This document shows positions 33,439-40,984 of a DNA stretch of 64,000 nucleotides, one piece after another. Below the pieces are notes generated by a model that worked only from the letters and a program-made list of their open reading frames with translations, searched no databases and was not told where the DNA came from. Numbering within the stretch: position 1 is the stretch's first letter; every line of letters begins with the position of its first letter. Source of the DNA: Anaerolineales bacterium (GTDB lineage Bacteria; Chloroflexota; Anaerolineae; Anaerolineales; Villigracilaceae). Location: positions 1-64,000 of the forward strand of contig JAUQXA010000032.1 of assembly GCA_030834895.1 (NCBI GenBank), read 5' to 3'. The translations under genes and the position numbers were made by a program.

Positions 33439-33770
33439 AGTTGTTGCTTTTCGACCAGAATATTTCCCCACGCCTTGTTGACCGCCTCACGGATATCTAT
33501 CCCGGCTCTGTCCACGTCTTCAACCTTGGTTTGGGCAATGCAATGGATATCGAAATCTGGCAATACGCCCACGATAACGATTACATGATCGTCACCAAGG
33601 ATGCAGATTTCAGCGAATTCGGAATAATCAAGGGATTTCCGCCAAAGATCATTTGGATACGACGCGGTAATTGCTCCACCCAGGAGATCGAGACCATCTT
33701 ACGAGAGAATTATTCCGCAATCAGCGAATTGAGCGAAGACCCGGAAACAGGAATTCTGACATTGTTCTAA
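33435..33770 (+). CDS. DUF5615 PIN-like toxin (Mut7-C type)
   Basis: A 111-residue protein that starts inside the antitoxin stop (ATGA). The N-terminal KLLLFDQNISPRLVDRL provides the first acidic residue (Asp7). VTKDADFSEF provides the second acidic cluster (near 55-58), and a C-terminal acidic region follows. These are the residues of the PIN-like RNase fold. It would cut RNA when the antitoxin is lost. A strong terminator follows it. Confidence 0.88.
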   Translation: MKLLLFDQNISPRLVDRLTDIYPGSVHVFNLGLGNAMDIEIWQYAHDNDYMIVTKDADFSEFGIIKGFPPKIIWIRRGNCSTQEIETILRENYSAISELSEDPETGILTLF

Positions 33771-33801
33771 TCAAAATCTCTCATCCCTCTTTCCTCCCAA
33801 A

Positions 33802-33820
33802 TTCAAGTCCATGCTCGCGC
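33802..33820. repeat. 19-bp direct repeat, right copy
   Basis: TTCAAGTCCATGCTCGCGC. Its last bases form the left arm of the terminator at 33814-33848, so the left copy (33110-33128) carries only half of a stem. Confidence 0.85.
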
Positions 33821-33848
33821 CAGATACCATACTCGGCGCGAGTTTTTA
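33814..33848 (+). terminator. Rho-independent terminator after the toxin gene
   Basis: Stem CTCGCGCC / GGCGCGAG with a 13-nt loop and a TTTTTATT tail. It may originally have ended the P450 transcript. Confidence 0.85.
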
Positions 33849-33914
33849 TTCGGGAGAATTCCGGTCAACGGGAATCAAAAACAACCCCTTATCAAATATC
33901 ATTCATCGGCAAAT

Positions 33915-34187
33915 CTAGAAATTCGCTTCCAGGGTTCCTTCGACGACTCGATAGACGACATCGTGCTCGCGGACAGGTTCCTCGACCCTGAGTGCCACAT
34001 CGTCGCCGGGCTTGACCCACACCACCGCTTGATGGTTCACCTGCATCGATGAGACCTTCTCGGCAAAATCAGTCACGTGACCGAGGACGTGGATGGTATC
34101 GCCGAGCTTCAGTCCATCTGACAGCTTCAAGACCGCGACATTGAGATGATTGAAATAGTGGGTTACCTTGCCAATTTCGACTTCCAT
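33915..34187 (-). CDS. small EF-Tu domain-2-like protein
   Basis: A 90-residue protein made of one beta-barrel: EIGKVTHYFNHLNVAVLKLS, LKLGDTIHVLGHVTDFAEKV and MQVNHQAVVWVKPGDDVALR, resembling domain 2 of translational GTPases. Similar stand-alone proteins exist in several bacteria and archaea, without known function. It follows the universal stress gene by 4 nt and may be co-translated with it. There is no GTPase domain, so it cannot be an elongation factor by itself. Confidence 0.75.
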   Translation of the reverse strand: MEVEIGKVTHYFNHLNVAVLKLSDGLKLGDTIHVLGHVTDFAEKVSSMQVNHQAVVWVKPGDDVALRVEEPVREHDVVYRVVEGTLEANF

Positions 34188-34191
34188 AATC

Positions 34192-35076
34192 CTACTCCTT
34201 TTGAGGGCCCCTCACCATCAGGACCGAACAATTCGAATAGTGGATCAGTTTGCGGGAAACGCTTCCCACCCACCAACTCCTGAGTTGACTCAAGCCAAGC
34301 GACCCGGCCACGATCAAGTCGATCTCGTTGGCTTTGACGTAATCGATGATCTCGGTGGCGGCATCACCCTGCTTGAGGATAGGAGTGACGGAAATTTCAT
34401 GACGTTGAAGCAGGTCGCAGGTCCGCTTGAGAAGGGCATCACCTTTTTGCTCCTGCGTCTTTTGCGCCTCAGAATCATCCTCGGGCGGGGGCAGGTAAAC
34501 GGTCTGCCAGCCGCCGAGGTGCGGCTCCATGGTCAATAACGGCTGGGGCGGCGGAATGACGTGCATGACCCGGACGTCCACTTTTTCGGGCAGGGGAAAT
34601 TTGCCCAGGTAACGTGCAGCGTATTGGCTGGATGCGGAACCATCGATCACCAGCAAGATGCGTCGCAAACCCATGTATGGCGCACGGACGATCAACACCG
34701 GGGTGCGGGCATACTCAACAACCTGTTGAGCCACACCGCCCAACAGGATGCCCAGTGTGGCGCGGAGTCCCTTTGCGCCCATTACGATCAGGTTCGATTT
34801 TTTATGTTTTGCCACTTCGATGATCTTTTCGGCTGGCGAACCAAGGATCAACTCGGTTTCGACCTTCACCCCCGCGTATAGAAGATGCTGTTTTGTTTTT
34901 TCGAGCGACCTTTCGAAATCGGGTATGGCTGTAATTTGCCCCGGAGTGAAAACCCGCAGAACCATGACCTTGGTCCTGGTTGGCAATGCGAAATCACGAA
35001 TCAGCTCGACTGCGGACCAAGCGTGCTCTGAACTGTCATCCGCCATTAGGATATTCAGTCGTTTTATCGCAGTCAT
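34192..35076 (-). CDS. universal stress protein with two Usp domains
   Basis: A 294-residue protein from the ATG at 35076, which has AAAGGAGG upstream; a 12-codon longer frame has no ribosome site. Both halves have the Usp fold: the first begins NILMADDSSEHAWSAVELI and carries the nucleotide loop VMGAKGLRATLGILLGGVAQ; the second begins RILLVIDGSASSQYAARYL and ends VAGSLGLSQLRSWWVGSVSR with CSVLMVRG. Such tandem Usp proteins bind ATP and act in stress survival. It probably forms a two-gene unit with the EF-Tu-like gene. Confidence 0.93.
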   Translation of the reverse strand: MTAIKRLNILMADDSSEHAWSAVELIRDFALPTRTKVMVLRVFTPGQITAIPDFERSLEKTKQHLLYAGVKVETELILGSPAEKIIEVAKHKKSNLIVMGAKGLRATLGILLGGVAQQVVEYARTPVLIVRAPYMGLRRILLVIDGSASSQYAARYLGKFPLPEKVDVRVMHVIPPPQPLLTMEPHLGGWQTVYLPPPEDDSEAQKTQEQKGDALLKRTCDLLQRHEISVTPILKQGDAATEIIDYVKANEIDLIVAGSLGLSQLRSWWVGSVSRKLIHYSNCSVLMVRGPQKE

Positions 35077-35174
35077 TTTCAGCCTCCTTTCACGCGAAAA
35101 TAACTTGTCCATACCTACTGTAGCATGAATCAGGGTTCAATTTCCAGCCCCTTCGGCGCCTTCAAGGCGAGAAG

Positions 35175-35263
35175 AGTGCGTCGCACTTGCTTCGATAAGA
35201 TAATCCAACCGGGTAGAGTTGCCCTCTTAATGAGATTCGTTCCCCCTCTCCGTGCGACGCACT
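35175..35263. promoter_or_regulatory. candidate operator: two inverted GTGCGWCGCAC boxes
   Basis: AGTGCGTCGCAC (35175-35186) and its exact inverse GTGCGACGCACT (35252-35263) lie 65 bp apart between two divergent genes. Each box is nearly palindromic itself. The right box covers the -35 area of the promoter at 35273-35278. A regulator is not known. Confidence 0.45.
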
Positions 35264-35272
35264 AACGTGAGT

Positions 35273-35278
35273 TATACT
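35273..35278 (+). promoter_or_regulatory. -10 box of a probable leaderless gene
   Basis: TATACT, then 7 nt, then the ATG at 35286. No clear -35 box; an operator-like inverted repeat occupies that region. Confidence 0.45.
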
Positions 35279-35285
35279 CCCGACC

Positions 35286-35732
35286 ATGACCACCTGGCAT
35301 CGACTCAAAGGCATTCTTGTGGAGGGACATCGGGTTGCGTCGCGTCCGTCAGCGGCATATCCGTACAGTTCACTTGAAAAGCAGAAACCGTATTTCAAGG
35401 CTCTAGGACTTGACTTGTACCCCTACTTCAACGGCACGCTGAATATTTCGATTGCGCCGCTGGAATTCGAGATGACGAAGCCCGAATTTACTTTTCCGCT
35501 GGTCGAGTGGACTGACCTGCATCCGCCCGAGACTTTTTCGTTTTCACGCTGCAAGGTCTGGTTCAACGGGAAGTCATACGAAGGTTGGGTGTATTACCCA
35601 CATCCCGAAACCAAGAAGACCCATTTTCAGAATCCCTCGCTGGTCGAAGTCATCACGTATGAGGTTGAGGGCATTCAATATGGAGACGCACTGGAGGTCG
35701 AGCTTAATTCGCTGGAGATCAGCGTAAAATAA
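35286..35732 (+). CDS. hypothetical protein, weakly like CTP-dependent riboflavin kinase fold
   Basis: A 148-residue soluble protein without signal or membrane segment. It has a glycine-start LKGILVEGHRVASRPS, then LGLDLYPYFNGTLNISIAP and near the end VEVITYEVEGIQYGDALEVE. That order (G...VASG, YPGTLN, EVI, GD) recalls the archaeal-type riboflavin kinase (DUF120), but spacing and key residues differ and I would not assign the activity. The gene is alone between two minus-strand genes and is likely translated without a leader. Confidence 0.6.
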   Translation: MTTWHRLKGILVEGHRVASRPSAAYPYSSLEKQKPYFKALGLDLYPYFNGTLNISIAPLEFEMTKPEFTFPLVEWTDLHPPETFSFSRCKVWFNGKSYEGWVYYPHPETKKTHFQNPSLVEVITYEVEGIQYGDALEVELNSLEISVK

Positions 35733-35778
35733 CTTTGCTCCGACCGCCGTCCCGGCGGCTGGAGCAATAGATTGACCA

Positions 35779-36336
35779 TTACAAAGCGGGCAAACTTCCC
35801 ACGTAAACCACCTTTTTGCTGCCCTTCAACTTTTCGAGTTTCGGTTCTCCAAACGTCAACTCTTTGATTTGATATGGTGGAAAAACTTTGCACTGGCGGG
35901 TGGACGGGTTGAACTCCACAAAGCACACCCAGGCGTCAGGCTTGGCGAGGATTGGGTCCCTGCGTTGACTTCCCGCCTGGAAAGTCCACGACAAGCCAAA
36001 ACGTTTGGATAATGCTGTGGACTGGGTCTTGACTGCCAGACCCAGTCCATCGATATACAAATCAGAATCCCACGACTTTTGCTTTCCCTCGTAGATGCGG
36101 TAGTCGGGACCTTTCACCTGCCGCCCGAATTTCTCAAAGACGATTCGCACCGCCTCCTCCCCGGCTTTGCTGACAAAGTGATCGTTTTCGATTTTCTTCA
36201 AATCGAATTGATTCGTGTCACGATAGCCACTGCCCGGAGAACCAATGGTCGGCGTGACCAGCTTGGCAAAGTCCCTGGCTTTGATTATCAATTCCGGGGG
36301 AATCACAACTGTTTGAACCGTCACGAAGTAACGCAT
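35779..36336 (-). CDS. putative PD-(D/E)XK-type nuclease
   Basis: A 185-residue protein. A motif pattern of the PD-(D/E)XK fold is visible: a helix with Glu (HFVSKAGEEAVRIVFEKFG, about 54-72), then SWDSDLYIDGLGLAVKTQST (about 89-108), in which Asp and Lys fit D-x(n)-x-x-K. The rest is unfamiliar. It could be an orphan restriction-type enzyme or another PD-(D/E)XK family member. Its ATG overlaps the stop of the epimerase gene (TAATG), so translation is probably coupled. No methyltransferase gene is near, which speaks against a normal restriction system. Confidence 0.5.
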   Translation of the reverse strand: MRYFVTVQTVVIPPELIIKARDFAKLVTPTIGSPGSGYRDTNQFDLKKIENDHFVSKAGEEAVRIVFEKFGRQVKGPDYRIYEGKQKSWDSDLYIDGLGLAVKTQSTALSKRFGLSWTFQAGSQRRDPILAKPDAWVCFVEFNPSTRQCKVFPPYQIKELTFGEPKLEKLKGSKKVVYVGSLPAL

Positions 36337-37355
36337 TACCTGCTCTTGCCGTACCTCTTAAGAATTTCGGGCAGGAAATAATCGTCGAAGAAGTGATCTG
36401 CGTCATAATCGGGCTTCCAGTCCCACTCGACGCGGGCGAGAGCGTCATCCACATCCTCGGGCCAGGAATCCACAATTCCCTGTCGGCGCGGATTGATATC
36501 ATAAGTAATTTGTGCGCCGGGGAATGCGTCCAGCGCCCGCTCGCGGAATTCCTCCGCTGTCAGGGCAAACGCCGCAATATTGTAAACCGTGTACGAAAGT
36601 TTTTCGCGCGGCACATCCATCAACGTTAGCAGGGACTTGATGGCATCGGGCATCGCCATGAACGAGATTTTGGTGTCAGCGCGGACGAAGCAGGAATACG
36701 GTTTGCCCTGCGCTGCCGCGTGCAGCATCTCGGGACCATAGTCGCTTGTCCCGCCGCTGGGCAGGGTAAAGGCGCTGATCAGCCCTGGGAAGCGGATCGC
36801 CCGAAAGTCCAGCATTGCGGGCGGGTTTTCATCCAAATGTTTTTGACCGAAGTATTTGCTGTAGTACAATCCCAACTTTTCGCAGTATAACTTGTTGCAT
36901 CCGTACATGGTGTGCGGCGTGTTCCATTCCGTCTCTTTCACCGCCCCCGCCTGTTTCTTGGCTTCTATGCTCGGCACTCCATAGGCGGCAATCGAACTGG
37001 GGAACAGGAACTTCACTTCCTTTTTATATTTTTCGGAACGATATGCCGCCAGCATCAACAACTGCATCGTGCCTTCCACGTTGATGCGGTGCGCCTCCTC
37101 GGTGGCAACCTCCGCCTTCGACGAGAGCGAAGCTGCCAAATGGAAGATGATGTCGAAATCGTAATCGTAAAAGGTCTTGACTTTGTAAACCAGATCCCCC
37201 GCCACATGTTCCGCCACAAGCGATTTAATCGAATCCGGAGGCGGATACAAGTCTGAGGTTACAATTTTGTAACCACCTTTCTTCGACAATTCCTGCACCA
37301 ACGCCTGCCCAATCTCACCGCAGGCGCCTGTCACCAACACTTGCTTTTCGCGCAT
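36336..37355 (-). CDS. NAD-dependent epimerase/dehydratase (threonine dehydrogenase-like SDR)
   Basis: A 339-residue extended short-chain dehydrogenase behind AAAGGAG. The nucleotide motif is VTGACGEIG (TGxxGxxG), the active site SS...MYGCNKLYCE gives Tyr-x-x-x-Lys, and FHLAASLSSKAE is the usual third element. It resembles the L-threonine 3-dehydrogenase type of UDP-glucose-epimerase-like proteins, but the substrate remains open. It is followed with overlap by the putative nuclease gene, an unexpected partner. Confidence 0.88.
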   Translation of the reverse strand: MREKQVLVTGACGEIGQALVQELSKKGGYKIVTSDLYPPPDSIKSLVAEHVAGDLVYKVKTFYDYDFDIIFHLAASLSSKAEVATEEAHRINVEGTMQLLMLAAYRSEKYKKEVKFLFPSSIAAYGVPSIEAKKQAGAVKETEWNTPHTMYGCNKLYCEKLGLYYSKYFGQKHLDENPPAMLDFRAIRFPGLISAFTLPSGGTSDYGPEMLHAAAQGKPYSCFVRADTKISFMAMPDAIKSLLTLMDVPREKLSYTVYNIAAFALTAEEFRERALDAFPGAQITYDINPRRQGIVDSWPEDVDDALARVEWDWKPDYDADHFFDDYFLPEILKRYGKSR

Positions 37356-37406
37356 GTTCGCTCCTTTATGCTAGAATGACGTTCACTTAATTTTACGACA
37401 CAATCC

Positions 37407-38216
37407 ATGAAAAGCTGTCACAAAACTTGCATGATATTTTTATATCTCTTGCTCCTCATGCTGGTCGTCACCCTGACCAGTTCCTGCGTCGTTTTAGATG
37501 CTCTCATTGCAACGCCAATTCCCACGCTGGTGCCGGAAATCCCGACCCTGACGCCGACCATTGTCTGGTTCCCGCCTTCAGAAACACCCACTCCGGGAGC
37601 ACCAGCGACTCCCAAACCGCCCACCCCGGAGATGCGCCCCGGACTTGGTTCCACGATCCTCACCGACGATTTCTCCGACCCCTCCCTATGGGACATTGCA
37701 TCATCCGATATGGGGAGTGCGGAAATCAACGATAACCGCCTGATCCTATCCGCGAAAAGCAAGGTTTACATGCTCAGCCTGCGTCACGGACTCGCGGCAG
37801 ATGACTATTACGCGGAGATCACTGCCCGCCCCGGTCTCTGCCGCGGCGACGATAGTTACGGCATATTGGTCCGCGCCAATGCGGTGGCATATTACCGTTT
37901 CTCGTTGACCTGCAACGGCGATGTCTTTGCGGAACGAATCAGCGTGGGCAAACGCGAGGTATTGCAAACGCCCCTCCCCAGCGGTGACGTGCCACGCGGC
38001 GCGCCGGGCGAAGTCCGCATTGGAATATGGGCTGCAGGTCCGGAACTGCGTTTATTCCTGAATGGACGATACCAATTCGGCATTAGCAACAGAACCTATC
38101 CAAGCGGAACAATTGGGGTATTTGTCAACTCGGGGGAGGAGAACCCGGTTGTTGTTTCCTTCTCCCGCTTGACCATTCAAGAAGTGGATTATTCATTTTC
38201 TACTCCCAAGCCATAA
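37407..38216 (+). CDS. lipoprotein with a beta-sandwich (LamG/DUF1080-like) domain
   Basis: A 269-residue protein. A signal peptide of about 27 residues ends in SSC (Cys27), a likely lipobox. A Pro/Thr-rich spacer follows. Residues about 80-255 form a jelly-roll-like domain: LTDDFSDPSLWDI, NRLILSAKSKVYML, GEVRIGIWAAGPELRLFLNG and PSGTIGVFVNSGE. Similar modules bind or cut carbohydrates in other proteins, but no catalytic residue can be named here. It is divergent from the epimerase gene. Confidence 0.75.
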   Translation: MKSCHKTCMIFLYLLLLMLVVTLTSSCVVLDALIATPIPTLVPEIPTLTPTIVWFPPSETPTPGAPATPKPPTPEMRPGLGSTILTDDFSDPSLWDIASSDMGSAEINDNRLILSAKSKVYMLSLRHGLAADDYYAEITARPGLCRGDDSYGILVRANAVAYYRFSLTCNGDVFAERISVGKREVLQTPLPSGDVPRGAPGEVRIGIWAAGPELRLFLNGRYQFGISNRTYPSGTIGVFVNSGEENPVVVSFSRLTIQEVDYSFSTPKP

Positions 38217-38273
38217 TCGAGGGAATTTGACTGTTGAATGTTTCAGTTGTACCGGTAAAAGCATAACAATATG

Positions 38274-38288
38274 ACAAATCCGATTTGT
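38274..38288 (+). promoter_or_regulatory. candidate operator upstream of the ferredoxin/AOR genes
   Basis: Perfect 15-bp palindrome ACAAATC-C-GATTTGT about 106 nt before the ferredoxin ATG. Nearby inverted TTGGATTA / TAATCCAA boxes (about 38322 and 38365) may add structure. No regulator gene is adjacent. Confidence 0.35.
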
Positions 38289-38394
38289 AACCTCATAATA
38301 ATGATGGATGTCTCTACACTTTGGATTAGGAATGGAGTATTTTTAAATATCAAAAAAACATTAATCCAATGAATAATCCAAAAAGGAGTCGTCC

Positions 38395-38808
38395 ATGATG
38401 AGGCTATATGCGGATAGTTCAAAATGCTCAGGCTGTAATGCCTGTCGCGTGGCATGCTCCCTGAATCTCTTCAGGGAGAGCAATCCCAAAAAGGCGGCGT
38501 TGATCATCGAGCCGCACTTCCCGGCGCCCGGCGTGTACAACGTCAAGGTTTGTACCCAATGCGGTGACTGTGCCAAGGTCTGTCCCCCGGAATGTATCGT
38601 TCAAAATGATAAGGGCGCGTACTACGTGGTGCAGGAGGATTGCATCATGTGCGGCGCATGCGTGCCCGAATGTCCCGAAGGCGTGATGTTCATGGAAGCG
38701 GACCTCGTCCCGAACACCGCCTGGGAATGTGACCTGTGTGGTGACTGTGTTGCGGCGTGCGGCACGGGCGCGCTCTGGATTGCAGAAAAAGAAACAGTGG
38801 CGGCATAG
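38395..38808 (+). CDS. polyferredoxin subunit of an aldehyde oxidoreductase system
   Basis: A 137-residue protein behind AAAAAGGAG. Four cysteine groups are visible: CSGCNACRVAC, CTQCGDCAKVCPPEC, CIMCGACVPEC and CDLCGDCVAAC, enough for four [4Fe-4S] clusters. It lies 9 nt before the AOR gene, so it should be the electron-carrying partner of the AOR, as in two-subunit AOR complexes. Confidence 0.9.
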   Translation: MMRLYADSSKCSGCNACRVACSLNLFRESNPKKAALIIEPHFPAPGVYNVKVCTQCGDCAKVCPPECIVQNDKGAYYVVQEDCIMCGACVPECPEGVMFMEADLVPNTAWECDLCGDCVAACGTGALWIAEKETVAA

Positions 38809-38817
38809 GAGGCAAAC

Positions 38818-40641
38818 ATGAACGGATATGGTGGAAGCATCCTGCGTGTTGATTTGACGAATGGTACTTGGAAGAAGGAACCGACCCCGCCCGAACTCGC
38901 GCGGGACTGGCTTGGTGGGCGTGGCTTTGGAGCGTATCTCCTTTACAAGGAAGTGCCGAAGGGCGCGGATCCGCTCGGACCTGAAAACAAACTCTTCATC
39001 TCGACGGGGCTTTTTTCCGGGATGTTGATTCCCGGCGGCGGCAAGTGTGACTGGACGACCAAGTCCCCGCTGACGGGTGGCTACGCCGACGCCTCGATGG
39101 GCGGTCACTTCACGGCTGAAATGAAGTATGCGGGTTTGGACACGATCATCCTCGAAGGCATCAGCCCGAAGCCAGTTTATCTTTTCATCGACGACGACAA
39201 AATCGAAATCCGCGACGCCACCGATTTGTGGGGTAAGGGCACATTCGAGGTCGAAAAGGGCTTCAAGGAAAAATTCGGCGAGGCATTCCAAATCGCTGTG
39301 ATCGGACCCGGCGGCGAGAACGGCGTCGCTTTTGCAAGCATCAACCACGACTATGGACGCCAGGCGGGGCGGGGCGGCGTAGGCACGGTGATGGGCGTCA
39401 AGAAAGTCAAGGCGATTGTTCTGCATGGGACCAAATCCGTCCCCGTGGCGGATGTCGAAAAATATCGCCAGGCGGGCATGGCAATCTTCAAAGCCTGCAA
39501 GGATTCGGAAGGCATCAAAGAATGGACACGCTACGGCACGACCATCGTCACCAGTTGGTGCGACGAAGTCGGCGCGCTTCCCACCCGCAACTTCAGCGCG
39601 GGCTCCTTTGAGAATGGCAAGAACATTTACGGACAAGTGATGCGCGAGAAAATCGTCATCACCGACAAGGGCTGTTTTGGATGTCCGTGTCCGTGCGGGA
39701 AATACAGTCACGTGAAGAAGTATGGGACATACGTCGAAGGTCCAGAGTACGAGACAATTGGTCTGCTCGGCGCAAATGTGGGTGTCGACGACATCGAAGA
39801 CGTGGCGCAAGCCAACCTGCTGTGTGACGACCTCGGCATCGACACGATCAGCGCTGCGGGCGTGATCGCCTGGGCGATGGAATGCTACGAGAAGGGCATC
39901 CTCACCAAGGCGGAAACTGACGGACTTGAACTAAACTTTGGCAACGCCCAAGCAATGTTCGAGTTGATCAAGAAGATCGCCAACCGCGAAGGCTTCGGTG
40001 CAGTGCTGGCGGATGGTGTGAAGAAGGCGGCAAAGAAGGTCGGTCATGGCAGCGAGAAGTTTGCCATCCACGTGAAGGGCATGGAACAGTCTGCTTATGC
40101 CACTCACAATGCAACCGCGATGCTCCTCGCCTACATGACCTGTGACGTGGGCGCGCATCACAACCGCTCGTGGGCGATCACCTACGACCTGCAAGTCGGG
40201 CGCGAAAAGGTTGTTCCCGAAAAGGTGGCGCGTATCATCTGGCTGCAAAACTTCCGCCCCATGTTCGATGTGCTCGGCGGATGCCGTTTGCAATGGGTGG
40301 AACTTGGGATCGACCGCGACTTGTACGTCCCGGCGTTGGAAGGCATCACGGGCATTCATCGCACCTGGGAAGATTTGGAAAAGGTCGGCGAGCGCATCTG
40401 GAACCTGACCCGCCTGTTCTGGATCCGCGAGAACGAGGGCTTCGACCGCGAATGGGATATGCCCGCTTCGCGCTTCTACGAGGAGCCTCCCACTACTGGC
40501 GTGACCAAGGGACAGATCACCAAATTTGAAGATGTGAACGCCCTGCTCGACATGTACTACGAGCAGCGCGGCTGGAGCGGGGACGGTCTGCCCAATCCTG
40601 AGAAACTCGAAAGCCTCGGATTGAAGGCAATGGTTGGGTAA
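38818..40641 (+). CDS. aor: tungsten-containing aldehyde:ferredoxin oxidoreductase
   Basis: A 607-residue protein, the family's usual length. The N-terminal domain begins GYGGSILRVDLTNGTW and contains KSPLTGGYADASMGGHFTAEMKYAG, a cofactor-binding region. The [4Fe-4S] ligands are CxxCxxxC (Cys286, Cys289, Cys293) and a distant Cys489. The DDLGIDTIS segment that contacts the bis-pterin is present. It oxidises aldehydes to acids, or reduces acids when ferredoxin is highly reduced. The neighbouring polyferredoxin and the MoaD-like gene support a tungsten-pterin enzyme. The exact substrate is not known. Confidence 0.95.
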   Translation: MNGYGGSILRVDLTNGTWKKEPTPPELARDWLGGRGFGAYLLYKEVPKGADPLGPENKLFISTGLFSGMLIPGGGKCDWTTKSPLTGGYADASMGGHFTAEMKYAGLDTIILEGISPKPVYLFIDDDKIEIRDATDLWGKGTFEVEKGFKEKFGEAFQIAVIGPGGENGVAFASINHDYGRQAGRGGVGTVMGVKKVKAIVLHGTKSVPVADVEKYRQAGMAIFKACKDSEGIKEWTRYGTTIVTSWCDEVGALPTRNFSAGSFENGKNIYGQVMREKIVITDKGCFGCPCPCGKYSHVKKYGTYVEGPEYETIGLLGANVGVDDIEDVAQANLLCDDLGIDTISAAGVIAWAMECYEKGILTKAETDGLELNFGNAQAMFELIKKIANREGFGAVLADGVKKAAKKVGHGSEKFAIHVKGMEQSAYATHNATAMLLAYMTCDVGAHHNRSWAITYDLQVGREKVVPEKVARIIWLQNFRPMFDVLGGCRLQWVELGIDRDLYVPALEGITGIHRTWEDLEKVGERIWNLTRLFWIRENEGFDREWDMPASRFYEEPPTTGVTKGQITKFEDVNALLDMYYEQRGWSGDGLPNPEKLESLGLKAMVG

Positions 40642-40649
40642 ATTTCTTT

Positions 40650-40743
40650 ATGTCACTCTGAGCCCCAAAGGGGCGAAGAGTCTCCCCTGTTACGGAGATT
40701 CTTCGCCCGCTCGCCATTTGAGGCTCGGGGCTCAGAATGACAA
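40650..40743. repeat. palindromic repeat, family A variant (copy 6)
   Basis: ATGTCACTCTGAGCCCC at the left, GGGGCTCAGAATGACA at the right, inner GCGAAGAGTCTCC / GGAGATTCTTCGC. It has the same design as family A but a different sequence (TCACTCTGA/TCAGAATGA in place of TCATTGCGA). It lies between AOR and MoaD genes. Confidence 0.7.
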
Positions 40744-40752
40744 TTGGTGAAC

Positions 40753-40977
40753 ATGTCCGCAAAGCTACGCCCCATTGGTCATTTGAAATCCCTCGTCAAC
40801 GGACAGAACGAGTTGGAGGTCGAATCTGGCTCCACCGTCCGCGCGACGCTGGAGAGGGCGGGCATTCGCTCGGAACTGGTTGCACTGGTCATGGTCAACG
40901 ACGAACAGCGTGACAAGGATTATGTTATTCAGGAGGGGGATACAGTCAAGGTGATGGCTGTGATCGGGGGCGGATAG
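40753..40977 (+). CDS. MoaD/ThiS-like sulfur carrier protein
   Basis: A 74-residue protein from the ATG at 40753 (a GTG at 40744 is in frame). It has a ubiquitin-like fold signature (LEVESGSTVRATLERAGIRS, VKVMAVIGGG) and ends in Gly-Gly-Gly, so the C-terminal di-glycine needed for thiocarboxylation is present. AOR clusters often carry a dedicated MoaD-like gene for tungstopterin synthesis. It lies 111 nt after the AOR gene, with a repeat in between. Confidence 0.88.
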   Translation: MSAKLRPIGHLKSLVNGQNELEVESGSTVRATLERAGIRSELVALVMVNDEQRDKDYVIQEGDTVKVMAVIGGG

Positions 40978-40984
40978 AGCAGAG

